Assembly: GCA_004431415.1 (NCBI GenBank)
Contig: QPMI01000453.1
Location: 372,001-436,000 of the forward strand
Length of the DNA: 64,000 nt
Origin: Cyanophora paradoxa
Taxonomy: Eukaryota > Glaucocystophyceae > Cyanophorales > Cyanophoraceae
Direction: 5' to 3'
Part shown: one piece after another, positions 31,758-43,200 of the stretch
Layout of the letters: the number at the start of each line of letters is the position of its first letter
Numbering within the stretch: position 1 is the first letter of the stretch
Position numbers and translations under genes: made by a program
The notes under the pieces: model-generated
Seen by the model: the letters and a program-made list of their open reading frames with translations, nothing else
What the model was told of the DNA's origin: nothing
Database searches by the model: none

Positions 31758-32297
31758 AGCAGCATAGCCCTGGCGGGCTCGATGTGCGCGAGGGCAGACA
31801 GCCGGCTACGGACTTCAGAACTGATCAGTTCAGAAGTGTTCGACATATTGCTCTCTTTGCAGCGTATAGCCACGAGAACAGAATGCCAGGGCGCAAGATT
31901 TGATCTGCAGCGCACTGCAGATCCGGGACACGGTCTTCTCGTGGCGTGCGAGAACCGACTCAGGGACACTCAGAGAACTGCCGCTGGCAGACTCCGGGGC
32001 ACAGTTTGCGACGCGAAGCGTGCAACCGGCGAAGGGACACAGACAATGATTGAGACTCTCGCGAGAGCTCGTGCGTGCGCTTCGGTCTGGGGATGCACCG
32101 AAGCCCGCGAGGGACACTAGAGTCACTTCCGAAGCACAATCAGCCCGCCCAGAGGCGACGCGGCCGAAGTGTGCAGCGTAGCACGCCACAAGTGGCGGTC
32201 GCCCGGAAAGCTCGTCCCAGATCTCTCTAAGCTTATGCGGGGCGGCGCGGCGAGGCGCGCGGCGCGGGCAGAGCCTGGAAGTCCAGCGACCCTTGAA

Positions 32298-32338
32298 GGT
32301 TCGATTCCGGCAGAATGGCGCCTGTCGCGTGCGAGATT
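32298..32338 (-). repeat. Second copy of the LTR-end/primer-site junction
   Basis: GGTTCGATTCCGGCAGAATG, then GCGCC, then TGTCGCGTGCGAGATT repeats the last 16 bp of the LTR and its adjoining primer site about 213 bp inside the true junction. The GGTTCGATTCC part is a perfect B-box sequence. Confidence 0.75.
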
Positions 32339-32383
32339 GCAGTGGCGCACCAGGCGCCGAGACGCGAGTCTCACATCGGAACG

Positions 32384-32456
32384 GCCCTCTTGGCTCAGTT
32401 GGTAGAGCTGTTGCTCTACGAGCCAAGATCCCCGGTTCGGATCCCGCGGACGGGAT
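32384..32456 (+). pseudogene. tRNA-like relic with A and B boxes in the retrotransposon leader
   Basis: The A box TGGCTCAGTTGG (32391-32402) and a near-perfect B box GGTTCGGATCC (32434-32444) are correctly spaced, and the D-arm (GCTC/GAGC) pairs. The anticodon arm pairs badly and no matching 3' acceptor strand is present. It is best read as a decayed tRNA or captured Pol III promoter rather than a working tRNA gene. Confidence 0.45.
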
Positions 32457-32511
32457 TTCGGAACGGAGGGGGAAGAGGCCGGGGGCGCGTTGTAAAAGAG
32501 AGCTCAAGCTC

Positions 32512-32535
32512 GATCAAATTCCCGGCAGTGGCGCC
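32512..32535 (-). other. Primer binding site of the retrotransposon
   Basis: On the minus strand GGCGCCACTGCCGGGAATTT follows the 5' LTR directly. Its complement looks like a tRNA 3' end (T-arm-like ATCAAATTCC, then an acceptor ending GGCGCC). The exact tRNA cannot be named. Confidence 0.65.
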
Positions 32536-32816
32536 TGTCGCGTGCGAGATTAGTGTGTCTAATCGTGCGCGCGGGAAGCCCGTGCGGAGTGCAAGCTCGG
32601 CAGGGCGGGGAATGGCGAGTGTCGCTGCTGTCGTCGCTAAGATCCAACTCACTGGGTGTACCCGTCCAGATACGGCGTACCCCGACACGAATACAAGTGA
32701 CCGCGGCGCTCTAACTAGCCTAGGCGCCGTCGGTCCAGCAGCTCGAAGGCTGACGTGATCTAGAGCCCTAGCGGCTCACATATAAATGAGCATCCGCTAT
32801 AATGTCGGATGCGACA
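32536..32816 (-). repeat. Right LTR (5' LTR of the element)
   Basis: 281 bp, same ends as the left LTR. An AT-rich CATATAAATGAG lies about 30 bp inside the outer end and may be part of the promoter, although a canonical TATA reads on the opposite strand. Confidence 0.95.
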
Positions 32817-32821
32817 ATCTG
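32817..32821. repeat. Target-site duplication ATCTG, right copy
   Basis: Directly follows GCGACA of the right LTR and matches 27431-27435. Confidence 0.9.
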
Positions 32822-34111
32822 ACTTAAAATAATAATAGACAAATTTAATTTACATGCACTTTTTGTGTACTTGGTGAGCCTGCACAATCGGCGGAGCTCA
32901 TTGAGTTGCGAAGAAGCTGTAGATTCCCTAGGCTAGGCGCAAATCAGTGCGTACATTACATTTATGTGTACAGTCGGCTAGGTTTTATATGCAAAGCTGT
33001 TTTATCTGCTTTTCCGGATATTGAAGGCATTTTTTTATTTGCTGTTGTACATGTGATACTCTCTTCGTTTACGATACTCGTCAGATTTAGCTTTAAATTT
33101 CCAGTGTAGGCGCAGCTTTTTCAAGTTTAGCCTTCGAACCAAATGCATGCATGTAAATAGATGTCGATTTCAAAGCCGGTGTTATATAATTAGATTCGCA
33201 GTTGGCGTGCCTTGTTTATGTGATTCCATGATGATCGGACGCCGCAGCCTGGCAGTACGCGTACGATTTATAGCTATCTATGTGTGAATTTCAATGTGCG
33301 CCTCGAGCTCCTGCGCATGCAGGACCCGAGAGCCGAATTTTCAATGCAATTGGTACCGGTTCTAGACCAGGCCAGCCCGCGTCACAGGGGGGAGAGGGCG
33401 AGGGGGGGGGGGAGGGGGAGGACCACCGATATCGTGCCTAGCTAAAGCTTAGCGATCGGCCGGCCGCGCGCGGTCCATCGCGAGGCCGGATCGAGGCTTG
33501 AGGGGGCTGCCTCGCGATCGAGGCAGCCGGCGTCACTAGCTATACTGGGCTCGAGTCTGCTTGGCATGCCGTATACATACGTATACGTAGACGAGCGGAC
33601 GAGCCGCGCCGCGCCTCTATAGATCTAGATCTGGTCCGACGGTCCGCTGGAAGGTAACCGCAAATAATAATTCGAAGCTAAGGATCGAACGGCGGAAGGA
33701 TTGAACGTCGGTGCACGTGCCGAAACGCTGGAGGGCGGTGGGAGCATTCGCGATCGGCTTCCCCCCCAGGGCCGCAGCAAGTAAAGAGAACGAGCTCGAG
33801 GAGAATCAGTGGAAGAGCGCAAGGACACATGTACATCCGTCGCGCGAGAACTAGATCAAATTTAAAGCTATAGCTACAGCTACCAGTAGCAAGAAAAAAC
33901 TAAATCAAATTTGAATTCAGAGATCTAGTCGCAGAAGTAGCTTTAGATCAAAGCTACCAACTCTTAGTACCAATTGCAAGTCGGGCCTGCATGCGCAGTT
34001 GGTCACCTAACTTAGAAAGGCGGCAGTCTGCATCCGGAGGAGTTGGCCATGGGGGTAGAGGAGGAGGGAGGCCGCCACGTTGGAGAGGGGGGGGGGGGGG
34101 GGGGACGGTCA
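32822..34111. other. Intergenic, AT-richer spacer
   Basis: This stretch runs from the retrotransposon to the duplicated region at the 3' side of VPS13. It is clearly less GC-rich than the genes. No exon chain or family motif was seen on either strand. Confidence 0.6.
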
Positions 34112-34745
34112 ATGGAGGCCCCGCGGGCCCGGGGGGGTACGAGGCGATGTCCGGGCATCGCCAACATGGGAGATCTAGAAGAGGGGTGGAGGGGCGAATG
34201 CCGGACCGGAAGCGCGGGCGGCGCGGGCGATGATCCTGCATCGGGCCCCCGCAGTGGCGGGCTCGCGATCGCTGGAAGGGGTACGATCGGGATGACTCAG
34301 TGAGCTTAACTTGGGGGTCGCCCCCCTATAGCTACTACTCCGGATTCGTGCCCCAGCCTGGGAACTTGGCGGTCCCGCGGCCCTGGCCCGAGGCCCTGAG
34401 GACACCGGCGCCACGCTGCGGGCCCGGGATCAAATCACATTACTTTGCGTGCGGCGGATCCCGGAGGCTCGAGCCGCGGGGCGGATCAAATGTAGAGATC
34501 AAATCAAATCACTGCGCACTGCTGCTGGAGGAGGAAGTTAACGTTCAACGACGCGAGCTTCTTGTAGGTGGCGGCCAGGACAGGCGCCGAGCCCCTCTGG
34601 TACTCCTGGAGTGCCTCTCGGGACATTTGGACGTCCAGCGCGGCCTCTCCGAGGCGCTCCGCGGAGCCACGGATGCTGTCCTGCTCGACGGGGCGGGCGG
34701 CGGGACGCCGAGTGAGCTCAAGCGCGCGCGCTCTGGATCCGGATC
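34112..34745 (-). pseudogene. Inverted partial copy of the BORCS8 last exon and its downstream DNA
   Basis: On the minus strand 34504-34745 encodes EQDSIRGSAERLGEAALDVQ and YKKLASLN, nearly identical to the last exon of the BORCS8-like gene at 55479-55685, with a 6-bp insertion near the end. Downstream, 34330-34500 matches 55690-55840 and 34112-34170 matches 56232-56300, all inverted. The first two exons of the gene are absent, so this is a fragment. It lies about 340 bp past the VPS13 stop. Confidence 0.85.
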
Positions 34746-35084
34746 CGGCTGCCACCAGTACGTATTCCGCTCTAGATCTGCTCTGCGCATGCCTCCTCCC
34801 CCCCACAGCTGCCCCCCCCCCACCCCACCCCCCCCCCCCCTCCCCCTCCCTCCCGCTGCTGCAGCTGCACGTGGCATAAATCATTTTTTAATCATACCAC
34901 CGCGGCACATAACATCTATCGTAGTATCACAAAGCCAATATTCCACGTATCCAATAACATCAACGCTAGCAAGAATGCTCTGATCACTGAATTCGAAAGT
35001 CTACGAGGTCCCATTGGGCCCACTGGGCCGAGGGGAGAAGAAAAGAAGTTTGTTCGTACTGCTAAAACTGGCTTGCCTGTAAAA

Positions 35085-37265
35085 TCAGACCCTGGTCCAC
35101 GCGGAGAAGCCGGCGAGGGCCTCGCGCAGGCAGAGGGCGGCGGCGGCGGCGTCCTCCTCCCGCGCGCAGACGGCCGCGCGCGCGCTGTAGTCCGCCGAGC
35201 GCGCGTCCCACACGCGCAGGCCCGAGGGGTCCGCCCCGTGCGACCCGCCCTCGCTGTTGTCCTCCTCCTCGCCCCCGTGCGCCCCGTAGGCCGCCCCAGG
35301 GCTTCCCCTAGAGGCGGCAGAGGCCGCCGGGGCCGGGGCCGGCAGGGCCCGCAGGAGGAGTCCCGGGGTGCAGGCGCCGGCGGCGGGCCGGCCGGGCCGG
35401 CGGCCTTGGCGGCCGGGCCGAAGACCTCCCAGCGGGCGATCTGCTCGAGGGGCACCGACCAGGCGCCCAGCGGCCCCTCGCGCTCCGGCGGCGCGGAGGC
35501 CGAGCGCGCGGTCGGCCGCGGGGCGCAGGGGCCGCACGGGCCGCCGCAGACCACCGAGCGCGACCGCCGCTCGGTCGCGAGGAGCGAGGCGGGGACGGGG
35601 CGCGAGAGGGGCCGCCCCCGCTGCCGCGGGGCCTCGCCCCTCGCGATCGCCTCCTCCGCGTCGGCGGCGTCGGGGCCCTCGCCCCGCGGGGCCCGCCGCA
35701 TGCACACGACGCGCGCGTCGGTCACCGCGACGATCCGCTCGCCGGCGGCCGCGAAGGCTCCCAGGAGCCTCTCCGGCCGGCCCTCCAGCCGTAGGCCCGG
35801 CGTGAGGAGGAGCCACTGCGCCTCGGCGGCCAGCCCCGAGTACGGCGCCGCGCTCCCGTCGGGCCGCAGGGCGCGCGGGAGGCGCGCCCACTGCGCGCGG
35901 GACTGCCCGCCGGCCGACCGGTGCACCATGTCCGCCGTCGAGACCAGACTGCGAACGAAGCTTCGGAAAAGGGAAGCATGCGAACAAAAGAAGGAGAACG
36001 GCGTACCCCTCGAGGGTCAGGGCGAGGAGGTCGAGCAGCCCCCCCAGGGGCTTCCCCGGGAGGCCCACGAGGCCCCTGGCGAGGCCGGCGCCGAATCCGG
36101 CGACGCCGCCGTCGCGCGCGCCCCGCACGGGCTCAGCGACGACGCCGGCGATGCCCTCGGCGATGCCGCGGCCGAGGGAGAGGCCGCCGAGGAGCAGGCC
36201 GTGGCCCAGGTGCTCGGGCCGCTCGCCGCGCGCCCGGGCGCGCTCGGCCGCGTACGCGTCGTCCAGCATGAGGGCGTCCACCCCGCGGGCGAGGGCGCCG
36301 GCGACCTTGCCCGTCGCGTGCACCGGCGAGAGCAGCGTGTGCCGCACGAACGAGGCCGCGCCGCGGGCCACGCCGCCGGCGAGCGTGCCGTCGGCGGACT
36401 GCGCGCCCTCGATCGGCTGCGTGACGAGGTCCGAGAGGCCGCGCCACATGGCGCCCAGCGTCTCCGCCGGCGAGCCGAGGATCCCCGCCGAGGCGAGCAC
36501 CGCCGCCACCTGCGGCGCCGCCTGCTTCGCCAGCGCCCTGCCCAGCGGCTTCTTGGCGCCCGACATGGGCCCGAGGTAGTTCCGCACTTCGAAGGCGCTC
36601 AGGCGGAGCGGGGCGCCCTCCACGTTGCCCAGGACGGCCCCCAGGGACCGGAGGAGGTCGGGGAGGCCCGGGCCCGGCGCGGCCGGGTCGGAGGGGCCGG
36701 CGCCGGCGCCGGGGGCGCGGAACGTCAGGTCCAGGGCCAGCGGCTCGACCCGCAGGAGGCCGATCAGGTAGCGCTTGGGCTCCGCGATGGGGCCCTGGGC
36801 CGCCAGCGCCCCGGCGCGCAGCGCGTGCAGCGCGCGCTCGTGCGAGGCAGGCGGCCCCGCGCGCCGCGCCGCCGCCGCCTTCGCCCACGCGACGAGCGCG
36901 AGGAGCACCGAGCCGTCGAGGCGCAGCTCGACCGGCTGCAGCGCGATCTCCACCTCGTTGTACGCGTTGACGTTGAGCGCCGGCGCCGGCGCCGCGAGGG
37001 GGCCCAGGACGATGGGCGGGAGGGCGCCCGAGGTGGCGGGAGACGATGACATAGTCGTGGAGGTGCGGAGGAGGCGGAGGGTCAGCATGGGGCGGGAGAG
37101 GTCGAGGCCTGCGCGGGGGGCGAGGAGGACGGGGAGGGGCGGGAACTGGGCGGCCGGGCCCGGGGCCGGCGCGTCGATCTGGGGGCGGCGCGCCGTCAGG
37201 CGAGGCGCGAGCACAAGGGAGGAAGCGGGTAGAGGAACGAAAACGGGTTTTTGTGGAGGAAGCTT
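35085..37265 (-). other. VPS13 C-terminal region (ATG2_C-like and PH-like)
   Basis: The exon 36010-37260 encodes VEIALQPVELRLDG, FEVRNYLGPMSGAKK, and amphipathic Gly-rich helices ending VGLPGKPLGGLLDLLALTLEG. The last exon from 35947 encodes the PH-like domain. Near 35390 the frame must change to reach the conserved tail GLRVWDARSADYSARAAVC; the extra copy at 56518-56846 has one more G in the same GC-rich run. Confidence 0.85.
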
Positions 37266-40200
37266 TGGCGTTCGCCCGACTTCCAACTCATCCCGCATCT
37301 CATCTAAAAGCTAACAACGGCTAACAACGGCCCTAACAACTAACCTAATATTCAACTAATTCTCTCACTTATTATTCTCTAATTCTCTCTATGATTATCT
37401 CTTACTATCTATCTTTTCTCACCTGGAGGCGGCGGATGGCGGCGTCGACGGTCTGGCGCTCGCCCCACTTCTCGACGGCGACGCCCAGTCCCTCGGCGGA
37501 GAGGTACAGCAGCTCGCGCGGGGCCGGGGGCGCCCCGGGCCCCGCCCCGTCGTCGGCGAGGGAGAGCGAGGCGGCCGCGAAGGAGAGGTCCAGCGTCAGG
37601 CGCTGCCGGTTCGTGTTTAATTTTAGTGTGAGATGGGCGATTCTAACCTAATCTAGTCTACTCTTATCGGGGTTTGAGAACCGAGAGAAGTCTAGACAGC
37701 CTAAATAGCTTGATCCGAACAATCTAATCTAATTGCAATGCAATCCGAGGGGGCGGGGAGGGGCGGGATCATCGTACCTGGCGGTAGGAGAAAAAGTCCT
37801 GCTCGCCCTCGTCCTCCTCGTTGTCCGTCGCCGTCACCACCCACGCCCCCTGCGCGAAGGCGGCGGCGAAGGGCGGGCGGGGTCAGAGGCGGCCCCGGCG
37901 GAGCCGTTTGATTCGATGGATCTAGCTCCGTCCAGGTCTAGGGTATAGGCTACGCGGGCCAGCATGCGCCACGGCGGAGGCGAAGGGCGGGGCCAGAGGC
38001 GGCGCCCCCTGGCAGAGCCCGACGGGAAATGGAAGCGGCGGAGGAGACCGCGCCGGCATCTAGGCCTTCGATCGATTGTAAAATAGGCTACGCGCAGGCA
38101 TCTAGATCTCCGCCAGGGCCCGGCCCCTGCTGCCCGCTCGACCCTTGGGACCTGGGACCGGGCGGGCGGGCGGACTAGGCCCCCTAGATCTCCGCTCCCC
38201 GTCCTCTTCCCTCTCGGGCGGACCTAGACCTAGGACCTAGGCGGACCTAGGACCTAGAATTAGGCCCTAGATCTCCGCTCCCCGCCCTCTTCCCTCTCGG
38301 GCGGACCTTGCGGTCGAGGCGGACGGCGAGGACGACGGCGCCGCCGCCGTCGAGGGGCACCGCCGTGCGGCCCTCGCGCTCCAGCTCCACCTCCACCGTG
38401 TGTCGCGACCCCTCGTCTGCGCAAGCAAGCGGGCGGCCCGGTGAGTTTAGTTCGCCTTTCGGCTTTCTACTTCATACGCTTCGTCGCCCTCTTCTGAAGC
38501 GTCTTCTAAGCTTGGGCTCTTTCTCTTTCTTAGATCGTGTCCTAATATTCCGCTTCTACGCTCTCTGTCGATGTCGACGCGGATGCGCACCGTCGATGTC
38601 GACGCGGATGCGGCGCTCCGGGGCGAGCGGCTCGTCCCACCCGAACGCCGTGTACCTGAAGCGAGGAAGGAAGGAAGCAAGAAAGAAAGTCAGAGTCGAA
38701 AGGTCCTAGGAAAGGAAAGGACAGGACGGAAGAGAAGGAAGCCATAGTATAGCAGTAGAAGTCTATAAGTAAGGTCCGGCGGCCGCGCGCGCACCAGGCG
38801 GTGGCGGAGGCGGCGGCGCCGTAGGGCCGCAGGAGCTGCGGGGCCTGGAGGGAGCCGAGCTGCGAGACCGTGATCTGCGAGACCGAGACCGAGGCGAAGC
38901 AGTCAGAGTCGGATTAGATCAAACGTGACTAGACTGGACTGGATGGGATTCGATTGACCTCGTGGTCGCGGCAGGCGTTCTAATAATCACTAGATAGATG
39001 CGGTTGGGTCTACCTAGACGAGACTAGACTAGAAAGGCGACTAGACTAGACTAGACTGGACTAGTCTACCTCGTGGTCGAAGCAGGCGTTTCTCGTCCCG
39101 TCTAGTCACGTCTAGAGTCTAGACTGGACTGGACTGACCTCGTGGTCGCGGCAGGCATTCTCGATGCGGGCGGAGCTGAAGTCGCGCGTCTCCTCCGTCA
39201 GGTGCACCTGCAGCGTCGGCCTGCGAGGGGGGCGGGGCGGGGCAGAGAGAGCATGGTCAGGGACCGGGCGGGGCGTGGCGTGGCGTGGCGTGGCGTGGCG
39301 GGGCGGGGCCAGAGTCCCACGCGCACCCTTTGGCGTAGACGTGCACGCGGACCGAGAGCGCGTGCGCCGTCGCCCGCAGCTTCCGCAGCCGCAGCTGGCG
39401 AGAAGACGAAGTTAGAAGAAGTTAGAAGTTAGAGGTTCGAGGAAGAAGACGTTAGAAGTTAGAGGAGTCTAGCTACCGGGAAGGAGCCCAAGCCCGTGAT
39501 GGGGAGTCTAGCTAGTTAGAAGAAGTTAGAAGTTAGAAGTTAGGGGAGTCTAGCTAGAAGTTGGAGAAGAAGTTAGAAGCCCAAGTCATAAGTCAGGGGT
39601 CTAGCTAGAAGTTCGAAGAAGAAGTTAGAAGCTAGAAGTTAGAATTTAGAAGTTAGAGGAGGAAGAAGAAGAAGAAGCTACCGGGAAGGAGCCCGGGCCC
39701 GTTATGGAGAATGCGCCGCTGAGCTCCGTGCGGGGCTGCTGCAGGGCGACGCGGAGGCGCCGGAGGGGCGGGCCCGAGCCCTCGGCCGATCCGAGCTCGG
39801 TCCACCAGAGGGGCGCCGCCTCCCCCGGGGCGACGTGGAGGGCGCGGGAGACGGCGGGGGCGGAGATGGACCGGTCCTCCCCCATGCCGGGGTCCTGGCG
39901 AAGAAGAAGAGGAGCAAGAAGGTGAGCTAGTCAGTCAAGGCTAAGCAAGGGGGGCGCGGCGCGCGGCGAATCGCTGTTTAAACGCTTGTAATGAAGGAAT
40001 GGTCAAGGCAAAGGTGAGCGCGGCGCGCGGCGGGCTGAATTCTCAGAGGCCTAGCTCTTTCCTATTTTAAGCAGCTTAGCTCAAAGAGATAAGGAACGCT
40101 TCAAGGAGAAGCCTAGGAGGGGTGAATGTGCTTGAAGTTTAAAAGAAGCTTAAATTAATCAAGCGGACGGACCTGGACGACCTCGACGGCGGTGGGGGCG

Positions 40201-43200
40201 GCCGGCTCGGCCTTGCGGTCGACGAGGACGAGGTCAGCACGGTGGGATGCGGGCGGGGGAGCTAGCCAGGTCCCCAGCTAGGAGCGGGGCGTGGCGTGGC
40301 GTGGCGGAGGCGCCCCCAGCTAGGCGGGCTTCCGTCCTAGAAGCGGTGGGCGGCGCCCCCACCCCACCCCCCGTTCCCTCCCTCGCTTACCTTGCGATCG
40401 TGGACGTGGTTGACGAGGACGATGCGGGGCGCGAGGGTCAGCACCCGCGTGCGCCCCGCGAGGGGGCCGTTCCCCGGCGCCACGCTGTACCCAATCTGCG
40501 CGCGGGGCGGGCCGGCCGTGAGCGAGGCGAAGCGGTCGTGTAGTAATGGGGATCTTATGAAAAGGGAAACTTGCGAAAAGGGAAGCCTGTAAACACATGT
40601 TCACAAGCTGGTTCTTAAAGCTTATGATACGGAAAGCTTATGAACACACAGAAACACGCTTAAGTAAATGGAAAGCGTATAAGCACATAGAAACGCGCTG
40701 GTTTAAATGGCTGACCTCGTAGACTACGGTGCCGTCGGTCACCTCGACGGCCGCCGCCGCCACTTTCTTCGACACGTCGATAGGCTTCACTGAGCGCGCC
40801 GCCTGCTCGCGAGAGGACGCTCAGGAACGTTTGAAAATGGGTGGATGGTTAGGCCATCTATTTTATTATAAATTTAGTTAGTGAGCTAAGGCGGCGCGGC
40901 GCACCCCGACGAAGAGGTGGAGGGAGTTGGAGGGGGGCGCGAGGACGCGGGCCGGGGTCTCCGCGACGGGCGGCACGGCGGCCTCGGCCTCGGGCCCCGC
41001 CCCCGCCGGCCGCACGCGCAGGGGCAGCCCCGTGTCGTTCACGACCCAGAGGGGGGCCGCGAGGAGGAGGTGCAGGGGGGCCGGGCAGGCGGTTCGCGGG
41101 GGCGGCGGCGGGGGTACAGGCGCCAGGGCGTCCGAGGGGCGTTCGCGCGTGCGGTCCTGGGGGATGAGGAGGACGGGGTGGTCGGGGCCCGGATTCGAAC
41201 CCGGGTCCGGGATGCCGAGGCGGGCGCCGGAGGCGGGGAGGCGGGCCGGGTGGAGGGGCACGGGGGCCGACCAGCGGAGGCGGGAGCCGTGTTGGGAGGG
41301 TACGATGTGCTCGGCGCGGGCGAGGGGCTGGGGTACGGTCTTGAAGAAGGCGGGGCCGGCGGGGCCGGCCTCGCGGATGGTGCGGCCGGCGCTGCCCAGG
41401 CGGCGGCCGGCGGAGGCGAGGGCGAGCTCCTCGATGTTGGCGGGGCCCGGGATGCCGCGGAGGCGCGGGGTGATGTTGGGCGTCGGCGCCCGCGCCTCCT
41501 CGTCGCCCGGCGGGGCCTCCAGCGCCAGGCTGAGGGTGGGGCCTGCCCCCTCCCCGTCCCCGGGCGGGGGCGGGGGGTACAGGCAGTGGAAGCAGTCGCC
41601 GGGGTCGGCGGCGCCCTCGAGGGGCGGGTACGGGGGGTACGAGATCCGGTAGAAGACGAGGACGGGAAGGAGGTTCTCGAGGGCGAGCGGGGCGCGGATG
41701 ACGATCTCGACGGGGGCGAGGCGGGGCCGGCGGGCGGGGAGGGACCAGTAGTCCGACAGGGGCACCGCCTCCAGAACGAAGGACGAGGAGCCGGCGACGA
41801 GAGCGGCCGGGTCCCACCGGAGGGGCGCCGCGGGGTCCGACGAGCGCGTCGCGAGGTCGACGTGGGGCGCGGCCGGCCAGGCGGCGCCGGCCTCGGAGGC
41901 CGGGCGGAACCGCAGGTGCGCTCGGGCGCAGAGGCGGACGGGTACGGAGTCGCGGGCGCCGGGGGCGAGGCGGAACGAGAGGGAGCCCTGGCCGCGGGCG
42001 GGGCGGGCGGGCCCCGACGAGGACGACTCCACATAGAGCCCCGCGGCGGCTTGACTCGACGACTCGGGGGCTTCTATCTTGACCTCCCACTCGACGCCCG
42101 TCCCGTTCCGTACGGAGACCGCCGAGCGCAGGGCGACGGCGCGGTGGTAGGCCTCCTCCTCGCCCGCCGCCGCCGCCGTCGTCTCGACGTGGCAGACCAG
42201 GTCGGCCCCGGCGGGGGCCTCCGGGTGCGCCGGGACGACGAAGGCGCCGTCCCTGTGCGCTGGGAGCAGCAGGGGCGAGGCGGAGGATGAGGCGGAGGAG
42301 GCCTCCACGAGGCCCTCGGGAGGTACCTCGACGAGGATCTCGGGCCGACGGGCCGGGCGCCCCGGGTCGAAGCGCGTGAAGCAGCCGCGGCCGGCGCCGA
42401 AGGGCCCGAACGGCAGGCACACCTGGGGAGAGGGGGAGAAGTCAGCGAGGGGAAGAGGACAGGACAGGAGATTTGTTGTTGGTGTGATCCAGATCTAGAT
42501 CGATTCACGTGATCTAGATCTACATCTAGATCTAGGAAAGCGGACGGGAAAGCGTAAACTGTATAATAGATAGGAACGCGGACGCGTATTATGTGTAATA
42601 GGAAAGGGACGCGCCTCGGAGCCGGGCTCGATGTCGAAGCCGGGGAAGGCGGGGGCGAAGTCGACCCCGGGCGGCTTCTCGGTCCAGGGCGCCGGGTACG
42701 AGACGCGGAGCGCGTCCCGTGCCTCGTTCCGCAGCGTCCAGTGCGTCGGGATCTGGCGGGGGGAAGTAATTATAAGTAAGAAAGTGGAAAGAAGGATGCG
42801 AGGAAGACGCGAGGAGGAAAGGGTGATGGAAAGGATGATGGTTTAGATGTTCAGATGTTGTTGATGGCGGGAGGAAGAAAGTAAGAATGTGTAAGGACGA
42901 GTGATGCTAAGAAAGAGAGGGATCTGGCGGGAGGAAGCAAGAAAGGAAGATGTAATGAACGGTGATGCTTAGATGAGTTATGCTTACATAGATGATGTAA
43001 GACAGAGCGATGCTTAGATGGACGAAAGGAGGAAAGGATGAGGGTTTATATGTCTATGGACGACGCTTCGATGTTTGCGTCTCTTATCTCACTCGCCTGG
43101 CGGGTGGCGAGGGCCCACTCGAACTCGCGCGTCGCCTCGCGCCACTCCTTCGTGACGTTCTTGATGAGCTCCAGCGTCTCGAACTTGGCCGTGAAGGCGG

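Larger units (their letters stand above)
27436..32816 (-). mobile_element. Intact non-autonomous LTR retrotransposon (TR-GAG type), 5381 bp
   Basis: Two 281-bp direct repeats with no difference seen bound the element. Each starts TGTCGC and ends GCGACA, and the whole is flanked by the 5-bp target duplication ATCTG. A tRNA-like primer site abuts the right LTR and a purine tract abuts the left LTR, so it is transcribed on the minus strand. The one long coding frame is a Gag-like protein with a CCHC knuckle. Nothing resembling protease, reverse transcriptase, RNase H or integrase was found in the 2.5 kb between Gag and the left LTR, so movement must rely on enzymes supplied in trans. Identical LTRs mean very recent insertion. 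It lies 38 bp past the kinase stop codon, in opposite orientation, presumably in its 3' UTR. Confidence 0.93.

Noticed and set aside
32779-32790. TATAAAT in the LTR as the element's promoter
   Set aside because: The canonical TATA reads on the plus strand, whereas primer site, polypurine tract and Gag all place transcription on the minus strand.
35073-37049. 658-codon plus-strand frame
   Set aside because: Antisense to the VPS13 C-terminal exons, whose minus-strand reading matches the family closely.
41185-41215. GGATTCGAACCCGGGTCC as a tRNA T-arm
   Set aside because: No A box or acceptor pairing nearby, and the bases lie in an open VPS13 coding exon.
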